Below are positions 1-9,038 of a stretch of 64,000 nucleotides of DNA, piece after piece (the first letter of the stretch is position 1; each line of letters begins with the position of its first letter). Source of the DNA: Cytobacillus sp. NCCP-133 (GTDB lineage Bacteria; Bacillota; Bacilli; Bacillales; Cytobacillaceae); contig NZ_BRVM01000003.1 in the NCBI RefSeq assembly GCF_026011715.1, positions 65,297 to 129,296 of the forward strand, written 5' to 3'. Made by a program: the position numbers and the translations under genes. Under the pieces are notes generated by a model that was given only the letters and a program-made list of their open reading frames with translations, made no database searches and was not told the DNA's origin.

Positions 1-378
1 CCCTGCTACAGTATAAAACACCGTTCCCCTCAGGCCGCTTTCCGGATTAACCGGAAGATTTATATCCAACAGAGCGAGATCCGTATTCAATCCCGTTTCC
101 GTCAAATCCCCCTGCACAAACGACGGCAGCGATTCCTGCATATAAACACCAGTATTTACTGTTCCAATCCGATTGGAAAAAGGAAGATTCAAGCCTTTTT
201 CAGTTGGGATGGACTGCTGATCGATCCGCTGCAGCAGCATCTCCGGAAAAGCTCTCATACTCGTCTGGTCCGCTTTAAAGCCAGGCGTATTGGCATTTGC
301 CATATTATTCGTCAGCACTTCCGTCCTCCGCTGCTGTGCAAGCATCCCGGAAGCTGCCGTATAAAACCCTCTAAACAT
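1..378 (-). CDS. flhO: Flagellar basal-body rod protein FlhO (N-terminal part, cut by window edge)
   Basis: The 126 visible residues start MFRGFYTAASGM and carry the N-terminal motif of the FlgF/FlgG rod family (NNMANANTPGFK). These proteins are exported by the flagellar type III system and polymerise into the rod or hook-basal body. The ATG at 376-378 follows a GAGAGGTGAG ribosome binding site. The gene continues beyond the left edge, so its length is unknown. The position directly after mbl is where B. subtilis keeps flhO, followed by flhP, which decides the symbol; from sequence alone FlhP or another FlgG-like protein is possible. Confidence 0.85.
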   Translation of the reverse strand, partial: MFRGFYTAASGMLAQQRRTEVLTNNMANANTPGFKADQTSMRAFPEMLLQRIDQQSIPTEKGLNLPFSNRIGTVNTGVYMQESLPSFVQGDLTETGLNTDLALLDINLPVNPESGLRGTVFYTVAG

Positions 379-608
379 CGAACTCACCTCTCCCTTCATA
401 ACAAATCCGCACACGTATTCACGATACTTCTATTATAAGAAAATTTCCGACAATAACCAGTAGAAAATTGAAGAAAAAAGTCAAAATTTGAAAAAAGTTA
501 TCCTTCTATTCTAATCGGCAGGAGTGATTGAATGTTTAACGTAACATATCGGTACTTATTGTTGAGAAATCCGTCGCGAGGCAATTTCCTTTTCGATGGG
601 TCAGGGCA

Positions 609-722
609 TTTCGGTCCGTTTGCCATGTTTATCGGTCAGATTTACAATATATCGGTCAGATTTTTATTTTATCGGTCACTTTTTAATTTTATCGGTCACT
701 TTCCCAATTTATCGGTCACTTG
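609..722 (+). repeat. Array A: five ATCGGTCA words at an exact 20-bp period
   Basis: The 8-mer ATCGGTCA occurs at 631, 651, 671, 691 and 711, exactly 20 bp apart, with a weaker TCGGTCC at about 611. The unit is TTTATCGGTCACTTTnnnAa and the rest of each unit is AT-rich. An open frame crosses the array but has no ribosome binding site or protein-like composition. It belongs with the four arrays at 12.5, 27.6, 50.9 and 59.0 kb, which have the same period and a related unit. Function unknown. The rest of the flhO-mbl gap holds only the mbl terminator. Confidence 0.85.
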
Positions 723-820
723 GCGCCGCATCAGTTTTTCAACAATTGCATAATCGAAATAGGATTTAAAGCCGGTGCGCGCTTTGTTAGCCTTTGCTGC
801 GTCTAAAATATATGTTCCCA

Positions 821-849
821 CAGAAAAACCTGCCATAAAGGCAGGTTTC
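821..849 (-). terminator. Intrinsic terminator of mbl
   Basis: A perfect 9-bp stem (AAACCTGCC/GGCAGGTTT) with a 5-base loop is followed on the minus strand by a run of T. It lies just past the mbl stop codon. Confidence 0.85.
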
Positions 850-855
850 ATTTCT

Positions 856-1857
856 TTATCCTAACTTCCTCTTAGGAAGCTTATCAATATTATCAAGCAT
901 GATGCCTGTTCCAATCGCTACACAGTCCATTGGATTCTCCGCAATCAGAACCGGCACTTTCAGCTCTTCAGCGAGAAGCTGATCAATGCCATGAAGAAGT
1001 GCGCCGCCTCCTGTTAAAATCACACCGCGGTCAATGATGTCAGCCGATAATTCCGGCGGTGTTCGTTCAAGAACACTTTTCGCAGCCTGAACAATCACTT
1101 CAACAGATTCAGCTAAAGCCCCTTGAACTTCATCAGAGCGGACAGTTATCGTTCTCGGAAGTCCGGATACCATATCCCGGCCGCGGATTTCCATTTCTTC
1201 TTTTCTGCCGCCTGGGAACACAGTCCCAATGGTCACTTTAATATTTTCTGCGGTTCTTTCACCAATAAGAAGCTTGTACTGTTTTTTAACAAACTGAAGA
1301 ATTTCGTTATCAAACTTATCTCCGGCCATTTTAATCGATGAAGATGTCACAATGTCACCCATTGATAAAACAGCCACATCCGTGGTACCGCCGCCGATAT
1401 CGACAACCATATTTCCGCTTGGCTGGAAAATATCCATGCCTGCACCGATGGCAGCTACCTTAGGCTCTTCTTCAAGATAGACTTTTTTGCCCCCGCTTTT
1501 TTCGGCTGCTTCTCTAATCGCTTTCTGCTCTACTCCTGTAACGTTCGTAGGGCAGCAGATCAAAATGCGCGGCTTGGACAAAAAGCCTTTTACATTCAAT
1601 TTGTTGATAAAATGCTTCAGCATTGCTTCCGTTACATCAAAGTCAGCAATAACCCCATCTTTTAAAGGGCGGATGGCAACGATGTTTCCGGGTGTGCGGC
1701 CGACCATGCGGCGCGCTTCTTCTCCCACTGCCAGCACTTTATTCGTATTTTTATCAATCGCCACAACAGACGGTTCATTCAGCACAATTCCGCGGCCCTT
1801 TACGTGGATCAGCACATTAGCCGTTCCTAAATCAATCCCAATATCCCTAGCAAACAT
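856..1857 (-). CDS. mbl: MreB-like actin homologue Mbl
   Basis: This 333-residue protein is a bacterial actin that forms membrane-associated filaments guiding the elongasome and so lateral wall synthesis. The actin-fold ATP-binding signatures are visible: phosphate-1 DIGIDLGTANVLIHVKG near residue 5, phosphate-2 VVDIGGGTTDVAVLS near residue 150 and the adenosine-site VILTGGGALLHGID near residue 280. The length matches Mbl/MreB. The start follows GGAGGAACG. The assignment to Mbl rather than MreB or MreBH rests on the neighbours: spoIIID upstream and flhO downstream, as in B. subtilis, and no mreCD. Confidence 0.95.
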   Translation of the reverse strand: MFARDIGIDLGTANVLIHVKGRGIVLNEPSVVAIDKNTNKVLAVGEEARRMVGRTPGNIVAIRPLKDGVIADFDVTEAMLKHFINKLNVKGFLSKPRILICCPTNVTGVEQKAIREAAEKSGGKKVYLEEEPKVAAIGAGMDIFQPSGNMVVDIGGGTTDVAVLSMGDIVTSSSIKMAGDKFDNEILQFVKKQYKLLIGERTAENIKVTIGTVFPGGRKEEMEIRGRDMVSGLPRTITVRSDEVQGALAESVEVIVQAAKSVLERTPPELSADIIDRGVILTGGGALLHGIDQLLAEELKVPVLIAENPMDCVAIGTGIMLDNIDKLPKRKLG

Positions 1858-2223
1858 TTCTTTTCGTTCCTCCTTGCAAAATGGCCAGCTTATGTCCGCA
1901 GCTTTGAAGCTCTCTCTATTTCGGCTTTCTTTAAGCGAACTTCGCTTGTAGATTTTTCTGTAAATGTTTAAGTGATTATTATTCGCATCAGCAGTTTAAG
2001 CCGCGCAAAAAAATCAGTTCTTTTATTAAAAGAATTGATTCTTGCCCGGCGTTCATTAGGAGTCCTAGTCTATACGAACCAAGTTCTATCCTAATTTTAT
2101 ATTTTAACACATTCAATGTGAATGGAGTAACATTTTGACAAATAATGTGAGCCATTTTGAGGAAATTTATCGTAAAAAGAGGAATCAACTGAAGGCGGCT
2201 GAGAAAGGGGCCTAAAAGCATAA

Positions 2224-2379
2224 GGGAAGGCCGCTAATCTGGCCAGAAGCACATCTTATGATCTCGGAGCCCCGGGAGCCGCATTTGAGGTTTCACAGAA
2301 CTATTTGGAACTGTACAGCTTTAAAGAAAGATGGCGCAGCTCGGCTTATATAATCCGTTTGAATCCTGAATCGCCTTAA
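2224..2379 (+). pseudogene. Possible gene remnant, 51 open codons without a start
   Basis: An open frame from a TAA at 2221 to a TAA at 2377 reads like protein (for example GAAFEVSQNYLELYSFKERW), with balanced composition, but has no start codon or ribosome binding site and runs against its neighbours. It could be the 3' end of a lost gene or chance. The family is not recognised. The remainder of the mbl-spoIIID gap shows no other coding signal. Confidence 0.3.
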
Positions 2380-2393
2380 GCTGGCACCCCGTC

Positions 2394-2666
2394 TCATTTA
2401 ACTGGCTCTTCTTCCATTTCTTCTTTTTTATACTTCATTTTTGTGGCTTCACCCCCGCGCAGATGGCGGATTGATTTATGATAATCCAGTATTTCCTTTA
2501 CTTCGCTTGCCAGTTCAGGATTGATTTCAGGCAGTCTTTCCGTTAGGTCTTTATGGACTGTACTTTTGGATACGCCAAACTCCTTCGCAATTACGCGAAC
2601 CGTTTTTTTCGTCTCCACGATGTACTTTCCAATCTTGATAGTTCTCTCTTTGATGTAATCGTGCAC
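2394..2666 (-). CDS. spoIIID: Sporulation mother-cell transcription factor SpoIIID
   Basis: SpoIIID is a small DNA-binding protein that, with sigma-E, activates and represses mother-cell sporulation genes. The 90-residue protein contains the helix-turn-helix RVIAKEFGVSKSTVHKDL and a basic C-terminal helix (HLRGGEATKMKYKK) typical of the family. The GTG at 2666, giving a protein starting with HDYIKERTIKIG after the initiator, follows GGGAGGGCGAG and matches known SpoIIID starts; a longer reading to 2684 would place coding sequence over the ribosome binding site. It sits directly upstream of mbl, the conserved arrangement. Confidence 0.95.
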   Translation of the reverse strand: MHDYIKERTIKIGKYIVETKKTVRVIAKEFGVSKSTVHKDLTERLPEINPELASEVKEILDYHKSIRHLRGGEATKMKYKKEEMEEEPVK

Positions 2667-3065
2667 ACCACTCGCCCTCCCCAATTTGGATGTGAGAAGT
2701 GTGAAATGAGACTCGCCTTTTGCTATGGTTTATACTGTATTCCGCATGGCCCCTGCTTAAGCAGAAACGGGACAATGAAGATCCGTATTCATGCGGCTGA
2801 AAGACAATGCCTTCAGCTTGCGGTAATTAAACATGTCCTCAACTCATTCATTGGTTTCAGTAAAACGATCCCTCACCTCAAACGTTCTCTTTGTAAGGTT
2901 TATAACAGTTTATTAGCTTGGTTGATGTAATATGCACGAAAAACCCAATAGGGACAAGGTTTTGTGCAATTTTTTTGAAAATAGGACATCTGGAGGCTGA
3001 AAACGGGAAATGTTTTCAAGAATTTCTTTAGGGTAAAGACATATTAACAGCCTAAAGTCCAATGA

Positions 3066-3380
3066 AGAGATGCCTACATAATTTCCATTCATTTTATCTG
3101 CCTAGGTGAAATTCCTGTCTATTCGACAAAAGCTCGTTTTCACCCAGCGTCTTCTTTTCACGAAAAATCTGCTAGTTCAAAGGAAGAAAAGCTAAAAAAT
3201 GTAAAAACAAGAGCCGAAACAGCTATGATCCTTTGGAAAAATGAGTACAAGGAATCTAATTTAACACTTAATCTTAAAGGAATTTATCCCTATTGTGATA
3301 GCCCTGCTAATTCCGTACTATTTGTTCTGAACTCATATTCATATATATGGTTACCTGCCCATAATTACCCAATATCTTAA
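3066..3380 (+). pseudogene. Possible gene remnant, 104 open codons
   Basis: A frame open from a TGA at 3063 to a TAA at 3378 reads protein-like in its second half (AETAMILWKNEYKESNLTLN), but the only internal ATG is late and has no ribosome binding site. No family recognised. It may be a decayed gene inserted between spoIIID and the LysM gene, or chance in AT-rich DNA. The rest of the 2667-3437 gap shows no supported gene. Confidence 0.25.
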
Positions 3381-3437
3381 ATAGATAGGATGGTTACAAT
3401 GCAAACAACAATTACACAGACACGAAAAGGAAGGATT

Positions 3438-4052
3438 ATGAAAGAAAAAAGAAAACAAGCAAAAGCGCGAAGACTAAAAGCAGCCAGTACTGCATTTGCC
3501 GCTGCCATCGCAGCTTCAAGCTTTAACGCTGGTGCAAATGGTACCCATGCACTCACAGACACCTATACAGTCCAAAAGGGAGACACCCTATACCAAATAT
3601 CCAAAGAACACAATATGACGGTCAACGAATTGAAAGCCGTTAATCAGCTGAAATCCCATTTAATTGTTCCCGGACAAAAGCTCGAAGTCCGCATAGAGAA
3701 ACACACAGAAGAAACCCTTCTGCAGAATGCAGCTATCTATACCGCTGTCCCAGGCGATACATTATGGGGAATAGCCAAACGCTACAGCATGCAAGTAAGC
3801 GAGTTAAAGGCTGTAAATAACCTAAAAAGCGATATGATTCTCATTGGCCAAAAGCTTATAATTCAAGAAGACATGGCTGTTACAAAAGCAATAATTGTCG
3901 GAGCAGCCGACACCTTTACCGTTGAATTCAAGACTGGCAATGATTACTTCAGATTGCAGGTTCCCTACGGAACTGCCCAGTCTTACCAAAAGAAGGCGGG
4001 AGAAGAAGTCGTGGTTGCCCATAAAAACGGAGCTTTGATTCAGATACAGTGA
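3438..4052 (+). CDS. Secreted protein with two LysM domains
   Basis: This 204-residue protein has a positively charged N-terminus (MKEKRKQAKARRLK) and an alanine-rich hydrophobic stretch resembling an export signal. Two LysM peptidoglycan-binding modules follow (YTVQKGDTLYQISKEHNM and YTAVPGDTLWGIAKRYSM) and then a C-terminal segment of about 60 residues of unknown fold. No catalytic hydrolase domain is visible, so a cell-wall anchoring or accessory role is inferred. The ATG at 3438 follows AAGGAAGG; the frame is open to an ATG at 3390, but that start lacks a good site. It is one of the few plus-strand genes, and it ends in a strong hairpin terminator. Confidence 0.85.
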   Translation: MKEKRKQAKARRLKAASTAFAAAIAASSFNAGANGTHALTDTYTVQKGDTLYQISKEHNMTVNELKAVNQLKSHLIVPGQKLEVRIEKHTEETLLQNAAIYTAVPGDTLWGIAKRYSMQVSELKAVNNLKSDMILIGQKLIIQEDMAVTKAIIVGAADTFTVEFKTGNDYFRLQVPYGTAQSYQKKAGEEVVVAHKNGALIQIQ

Positions 4053-4058
4053 TCACAG

Positions 4059-4094
4059 AAAAAAGCCGGATTTCCAAAATAATCCGGCTTTTTG
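4059..4094. terminator. Terminator after the LysM gene
   Basis: A 12-bp stem (AAAAGCCGGATT with AATCCGGCTTTT) has T on one side and A on the other, so it can stop transcription from both directions. It lies 8 bases past the LysM stop codon. Confidence 0.85.
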
Positions 4095-4253
4095 TTTCAT
4101 TTTGTTGATCATTTTTTTGTTGGTCAGGCCTTCTTACTGCAAAAAGCACTTCCTCCGCATCCCATATGCAGTGTGCCCTATCCAGCCAGACAGAAACCGC
4201 CCAACCATCACCACTCACCCGCCCACCAACATTTCAACCACAGCTCCTACTGC

Positions 4254-4919
4254 CTAAAACTGCATGGATCTCGTCTGGCTTTCAGTTGCTTTGAGGAGCT
4301 CTCCCCATGTGATGTACCCCCTATCCCTAAATTGCAAAAGCAGTTCGACAAACAGATAGGCGGTGGTGAGCGCATCACCCACGGCACTGTGGCGGTCATA
4401 TATACGGGTTCCAAAAGCCATTGCGTATCTTTCCAGATCACGCATATCGTACGAAGGGGCCATAAAGCCAATCAAATCCAGTGTGTCGATTGTGAGGAAA
4501 TTTTTTAATTTCAGATTTTCCCTCTTAAACTCGCTTTTCAATGCAAGCGCATCAAAACTGACATAGTGGCCAACCAGGCAGACGGTTTCCCTCGATTCGA
4601 CATAATCAAAGAAGCTTAACATCGCCTCCAGGACTTGAGGTGCGCCTTGCACCCGTTCATTGGAAATGGCGGTCAATTCTTTTATTTCCCGAGAAATTTG
4701 TCGATTTGGGTTCACGTAGGTTTGAAAAATATCCTTGCCGCAAACTTCCAGCCCCTTCACTGGAACTGCCCCTATTTCAATGATGCGGTCAGCCGCGGAA
4801 ACCTGAAATCCTGTAGTTTCTGTATCAAATACGACAAAGTTCAAGTCTTCCAAAGAAGTGGATAACGGAATCGTTTCATAAGTTAAGGAACAAGCTATAT
4901 TTTTTCGCCGAAAAAACAT
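4254..4919 (-). CDS. DnaQ-like 3'-5' exonuclease
   Basis: The protein is 221 residues and belongs to the DEDDh exonuclease superfamily, the fold of the DNA polymerase III epsilon subunit. All three motifs are present: Exo I VVFDTETTGF near residue 30, Exo II around LVGHYVSFDALALKSEF, and Exo III HSAVGDALTTAYLF with the DEDDh histidine. It is the last gene of a four-gene set with the CBS/DUF294 protein and an acetate-type permease, a pairing common in bacteria. This suggests a regulatory nucleotide- or RNA-processing role rather than replication proofreading; that is inference. Its start lies 21 bases after the upstream stop. Confidence 0.88.
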   Translation of the reverse strand: MFFRRKNIACSLTYETIPLSTSLEDLNFVVFDTETTGFQVSAADRIIEIGAVPVKGLEVCGKDIFQTYVNPNRQISREIKELTAISNERVQGAPQVLEAMLSFFDYVESRETVCLVGHYVSFDALALKSEFKRENLKLKNFLTIDTLDLIGFMAPSYDMRDLERYAMAFGTRIYDRHSAVGDALTTAYLFVELLLQFRDRGYITWGELLKATESQTRSMQF

Positions 4920-4940
4920 TATCAGCCTCCTGCTGGAGAT

Positions 4941-6851
4941 CTAAACAGAGAAATGTGCAAACACTTGGCTCTGCAGGTCTCTTAATGTCTTCAAGCTTAA
5001 GATCAATTCTTCCTTTTCACGTGTAGACAATCTTGCAAACGATACGGTTGAGGTTAGAGCATTTCCCGCTTTAGCCTGCTGCCGCCGCTGAGTGACATAC
5101 ATGGTTAAAACGGTACTCACTGCCTCCTTCAGGTCCCATGCAAATGCCTTTGAAAAGACTTTTTCTTTTTGTAAAAAATCAATTTTTTCAATTGGTGTAC
5201 CAGAGTGCTTCCCATGCAATAGTGACAGGATTTGCAGGCTATGATGGTATGGAAACAGAACCTCTTTTTTCATATCAATGGTTTTCCGTTCAAGTTTAAA
5301 TAATGAACGGATTGGCTGTTCAAGGGTTGGAATCTGATTCTCCTTTTCAAGCTGGGCGAGACGGTATAAGAAAATCCTTGATCTCTTCAACTGCTCATCA
5401 ATCATTCTTTCAAGCTGATCATGCAGCTTCTCACTGCCGGCAATCATCCGGTATGAGAAAAAGTTTTGCGCCAATAATAGATTCTCGTTGGTAGATTGGA
5501 GCATCCATTTGCGGACTCTATCTTCCCATTCCGCTATAGACCCGCGCCAGCTCTTTTCACTGCACATCATCAATCCCTTGCATCGTGCATACCCGGCTGC
5601 TTCCATATTCGATGTAATCTCTTCCCCCAGCTCCTCAAAGTAAGCAGATGCCTCTCCTTTTTCATAGACTAGGAAATGATCCTGATCGGTTAGCATGAAT
5701 TGCTCTCCCCTGCCGCTGCTTCCCATTTGATAGAAGGCAAACTCGCAAGGCATCTGTTTTTCTTTGTCGTAAAGATGCTCAATAGCAAGCTCTACTATTC
5801 TGCCCACAAGCCGATCATACAGCTTTGTGATGATTTCTAATAGGGTTAAAATGGGCATTCTCTCTCGGTTAAGCATATCAATGACATCATAGATAGCTAT
5901 TTTCACCTGTGGAAGGCTTTCCCTGTCCACTCGCTCGATCTTTTGGATGGTTTTTATGACATTCTCATTTTTCTTCCTTAACAAATCTGATAGAGTGACT
6001 ATCCCCACTACTTTGCGATCTTCCACAACCGGCAAATGTTTAATCCCTTTTGAAAAGATCAGGGATATGGCATCATAATAATAAGCAGACCTGGATATGG
6101 AGACCGGATTCATCGTCATAATCGTTCTGGCTTCAGCTGACAGCTCCAATCCCCTGACAACCACCCGTTCAACCATATCCCTTTCCGTGATGATCCCTTT
6201 TAATGATTCCTTGTCTGTCACCAGTACAGAGCTTGTTCTTTTCTCATGCATCAATCGGGCAGCTTCCCGGACTGTCGCATCAGGCCTTACAGCCGCAACA
6301 TCCTCACTCATGACATCCTGGACGCGGATCATCAACGCGTCATTTTCCCCATAATCCGTAGCGAGCTTCACCTGTTCAGCCAGTGAGGAATAAACATCCT
6401 TCAACCGGATGACGACCTGTGTGAGCAGATAATCATGAACGGCCGGGTCATTCCACCTTCTTGTGACCACATCAAACGGGATGAACAGGGCCTTAGCAGC
6501 ACTAACTGCTTTGACTTCGACCCTCACCTCCGTTTTCACTTGCTTTGCTACACCCAGGAAGTCAGCAAGACTGGAAAATCCAATTATTTCCCCTTTTTGC
6601 ACAACTTCGAGCACTTCTTTTCTGCCGTTATTCTCATTTTTCACAAAAACCTCTGAAAGACCTTCCAATACTAGCAGAAGGCCTTCCCGTGGATTATTTT
6701 TTTTCAGCATGATTTCATTTTTAGCATATTGGCGGACTTCACATAATGAGATGAGGGAAAGGGCTGTGTCAGCGTCCACCCCTCGAAAAAAGGGGTGAAA
6801 CCGCACAGCCTCCAGATTGTATAAATTATACGGATTTAGATCCATCGTCAT
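4941..6851 (-). CDS. cNMP-binding / CBS-pair / DUF294 nucleotidyltransferase-like signalling protein
   Basis: A 636-residue cytoplasmic protein with a cyclic-nucleotide-binding-like beta-barrel (about 10-140), two CBS domains (about 180-300, with VQDVMSEDVAAVRPDA and TIMTMNPVSI), a DUF294 putative nucleotidyltransferase domain (about 320-460, core MGSSGRGEQFMLTDQDH) and a helical DUF294 C-terminal domain. The GSxGRxE…D core matches the DNA polymerase beta-type nucleotidyltransferase fold, as in GlnD. It overlaps the end of the symporter by 26 bases, showing translational coupling, so control of the transporter by ligand-driven modification is likely but unproven. ATG starts at 6851 and 6845 are both possible. 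Confidence 0.87.
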   Translation of the reverse strand: MTMDLNPYNLYNLEAVRFHPFFRGVDADTALSLISLCEVRQYAKNEIMLKKNNPREGLLLVLEGLSEVFVKNENNGRKEVLEVVQKGEIIGFSSLADFLGVAKQVKTEVRVEVKAVSAAKALFIPFDVVTRRWNDPAVHDYLLTQVVIRLKDVYSSLAEQVKLATDYGENDALMIRVQDVMSEDVAAVRPDATVREAARLMHEKRTSSVLVTDKESLKGIITERDMVERVVVRGLELSAEARTIMTMNPVSISRSAYYYDAISLIFSKGIKHLPVVEDRKVVGIVTLSDLLRKKNENVIKTIQKIERVDRESLPQVKIAIYDVIDMLNRERMPILTLLEIITKLYDRLVGRIVELAIEHLYDKEKQMPCEFAFYQMGSSGRGEQFMLTDQDHFLVYEKGEASAYFEELGEEITSNMEAAGYARCKGLMMCSEKSWRGSIAEWEDRVRKWMLQSTNENLLLAQNFFSYRMIAGSEKLHDQLERMIDEQLKRSRIFLYRLAQLEKENQIPTLEQPIRSLFKLERKTIDMKKEVLFPYHHSLQILSLLHGKHSGTPIEKIDFLQKEKVFSKAFAWDLKEAVSTVLTMYVTQRRQQAKAGNALTSTVSFARLSTREKEELILSLKTLRDLQSQVFAHFSV

Positions 6852-8496
6852 TGATCCAAACTTCTCCGTTTTTGTAGGTCATCTGCTCAGGATAGCGAAG
6901 ATCCATCACTTCATCCTGAATTTTTTGCGAAGGGGCAGCTGTCATAAGCGAAACAATGATATTTGCCGCAAATGCAGCTACGGCACCAAACACGCCAGCT
7001 CCAGTATCAATAATTCCCAGGATTGTAAAGCCGCCATATTTAGCTGCGAAAATATAGGCCAGTGTCACACCTAAGCCAACGAGCAAGCCCGCAATGACCC
7101 CTTGGGAATTGGAGCGCCTCCACCATACTCCGAGTACGAGTGCAGGAAAGAACGTTCCAGTTGCAAGAGCAAATGCCCAAGCAACAATTTGCGTAATGGC
7201 CCCAGGAGGATTAAGCGCAATAAGACCCGCCAATAATGTAGCTGTCACAATCGACCAGCGAGCAACAGATAGACGCGTTTTTTCTGTAGAGTTCGGCTTT
7301 AGCACCCGATAGAATATATCATGTGCAAAGGCAGAAGAAATGGCAATCATCAGACCGCCGGCTGTTGATAACGCAGCCGCCATTGCACCTGCAGCCACTA
7401 AACCGATGACAAACAAACCAAGATTTGCAATCTCCGGTGTCGCCATAACGACAATATCGTTCGAGATTATTAATTCGCTCCACTGGAGAATGCCATCACC
7501 ATTGGAATCCGCTACTTGCAGCTTGCCTGTATCCACCCAAGACTTTGTCCATCCAGGCAGTTCGGTAATTTTGCTGCCTGCAACCTTTGTCATCAGGATG
7601 AAACGGGAAAATGCTGCATAAGCAGGCGCCGATAAATATAGCAAGCCGATGAATAGCAATGCCCATGCACCAGACCAGCGCGCCGCCTTCATCGTGGATA
7701 CCGTATAGAAACGGACGATGACGTGCGGAAGACCTGCCGTACCCGCCATTAATGTAAACATTAACGCAATAAACTGCCATTTTGTCCCATTCGTAAACGG
7801 CGCGAAGTATTCAGAAATTCCCAGCTCACGATCCAATTCACCCATTTTCCCGACAATCTCTCCATATGATAACCATGGGGCCGGGTTCCCTGTAATTTGC
7901 AGGGACATAAAAATAACTGGGACGATATAGGCAATAATCAGAATCACATACTGTGCAACCTGTGTCCAGGTAATCCCCTTCATACCGCCGAATGCAGCGT
8001 AAAAGGCAATAAGCACAACGCCAATCATGGTGCCAAGCTTGGCATCAATCTCAAACAATCGGCCAATCACTACTCCTGAACCGGAAAGCTGGCCAATGGA
8101 GTATGTGAAACTGATAATAATTGTACAGATTGCGGCAATCACACGGGCTGTATGGCTGTTATAGCGGTCACCGATAAATTCAGGCACCGTGTAGCGGCCG
8201 TATTTCCGCAGCTGCGGAGCCAAAAGGAATGTCAGCAGCAAATATCCGCCAGTCCATCCCATAATATAGGCCAAGCCGTCATAGCCGAGAAGCATGATTG
8301 TCCCGGCCATACCGATGAATGACGCTGCACTCATCCAGTCAGCGCCAATCGCCATTCCGTTGAAAATTGGCGGAATTCCCCGCCCTGCAACATAGAAATC
8401 CGATGTCGCTTTTGCTTTGTTATAAATGGCAATCCCAATATACAAAGCAAATGTGGCTAAGATAATGGATAATGAGACCAAAAACTGTGTATCCAA
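6826..8496 (-). CDS. Sodium:solute symporter, acetate permease type (ActP-like)
   Basis: This is an integral membrane transporter of the SSS family with about 13 hydrophobic segments, probably importing acetate or another short carboxylate with Na+ or H+. Typical features are the early SDFYVAGRGIPPIFNGMAIG loop, the SAASFIGMAGTIMLLGYDG segment and the YTVPEFIGDRY motif. The upstream DUF485 partner matches yjcH-actP in other bacteria. The preferred start is TTG at 8496, 7 bases after AAGGGGG, giving 556 residues beginning DTQFLVSLSIILA after the initiator; an ATG at 8574 would add a Lys/Arg-rich tail without a ribosome binding site. The substrate is inferred. Confidence 0.88.
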   Translation of the reverse strand: MDTQFLVSLSIILATFALYIGIAIYNKAKATSDFYVAGRGIPPIFNGMAIGADWMSAASFIGMAGTIMLLGYDGLAYIMGWTGGYLLLTFLLAPQLRKYGRYTVPEFIGDRYNSHTARVIAAICTIIISFTYSIGQLSGSGVVIGRLFEIDAKLGTMIGVVLIAFYAAFGGMKGITWTQVAQYVILIIAYIVPVIFMSLQITGNPAPWLSYGEIVGKMGELDRELGISEYFAPFTNGTKWQFIALMFTLMAGTAGLPHVIVRFYTVSTMKAARWSGAWALLFIGLLYLSAPAYAAFSRFILMTKVAGSKITELPGWTKSWVDTGKLQVADSNGDGILQWSELIISNDIVVMATPEIANLGLFVIGLVAAGAMAAALSTAGGLMIAISSAFAHDIFYRVLKPNSTEKTRLSVARWSIVTATLLAGLIALNPPGAITQIVAWAFALATGTFFPALVLGVWWRRSNSQGVIAGLLVGLGVTLAYIFAAKYGGFTILGIIDTGAGVFGAVAAFAANIIVSLMTAAPSQKIQDEVMDLRYPEQMTYKNGEVWINDDGSKSV

Positions 8497-8583
8497 GTGC
8501 CATCCCCCTTTTTTACGTGCCATTTTTTTATGACTTTTTTTATTTCTCTTTAACCGGCTCGAACAGCCGCTCATTTTTAAGCA

Positions 8584-8886
8584 TTAATGATCAAGCACTT
8601 TTCCGGAACTGATCTGCTTATTCTTTTCTTCGTCAATCCCATATTTCCGGTCGATTGCATCACCCAGCTTTGCATTAACAAACAGCAGAATAATAAAAGT
8701 CAGAACAGCTCCCTGTGCGCCCATGAAGTAATGGAATGGAAAACCGTTAATCGTAATCCCGCTTAAGGGTTCCGCAAATAAGACCACTCCAAAGGAAGCC
8801 AGAAATCCAACAGCAAAATAAATGATCATATTCCGTGTCTTTTCTCGAAAATAACGATCCGCTACTTTCTTATCAATTTTCTTCAC
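8584..8886 (-). CDS. DUF485 small membrane protein (YjcH-like), symporter partner
   Basis: The 100-residue protein has two transmembrane segments (about 20-42 and 55-80), the DUF485 architecture. DUF485 genes almost always precede ActP-type symporters and are thought to assist them. Here the stop lies within 100 bases of the symporter start. A GTG start at 8886 follows GGGGGTGGAG. It is the first gene of the DUF485–symporter–CBS–exonuclease set. Confidence 0.87.
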   Translation of the reverse strand: MKKIDKKVADRYFREKTRNMIIYFAVGFLASFGVVLFAEPLSGITINGFPFHYFMGAQGAVLTFIILLFVNAKLGDAIDRKYGIDEEKNKQISSGKVLDH

Positions 8887-9038
8887 AACTCCACCCCCGG
8901 TTAAAATGATTGAATTAACATGAATAAATAATGGCTGTTTAACAGACTTTCAAGGCAGGAACCACTCCTTTTGAAAATAACTGCAGCGGATATCGCCGCT
9001 ATTTCACCGGGATCCGCCTAACCGGACCCGGATAACAT

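Noticed and set aside
532-753. 73-codon plus-strand frame across array A
   Set aside because: The peptide only mirrors the 20-bp repeat and there is no convincing ribosome binding site.
1487-1951. 154-codon plus-strand frame antisense to mbl
   Set aside because: Shadow of the mbl coding sequence with no start signal.
2667-2684. Six-residue N-terminal extension of SpoIIID
   Set aside because: It would cover the ribosome binding site; the family starts at the GTG.
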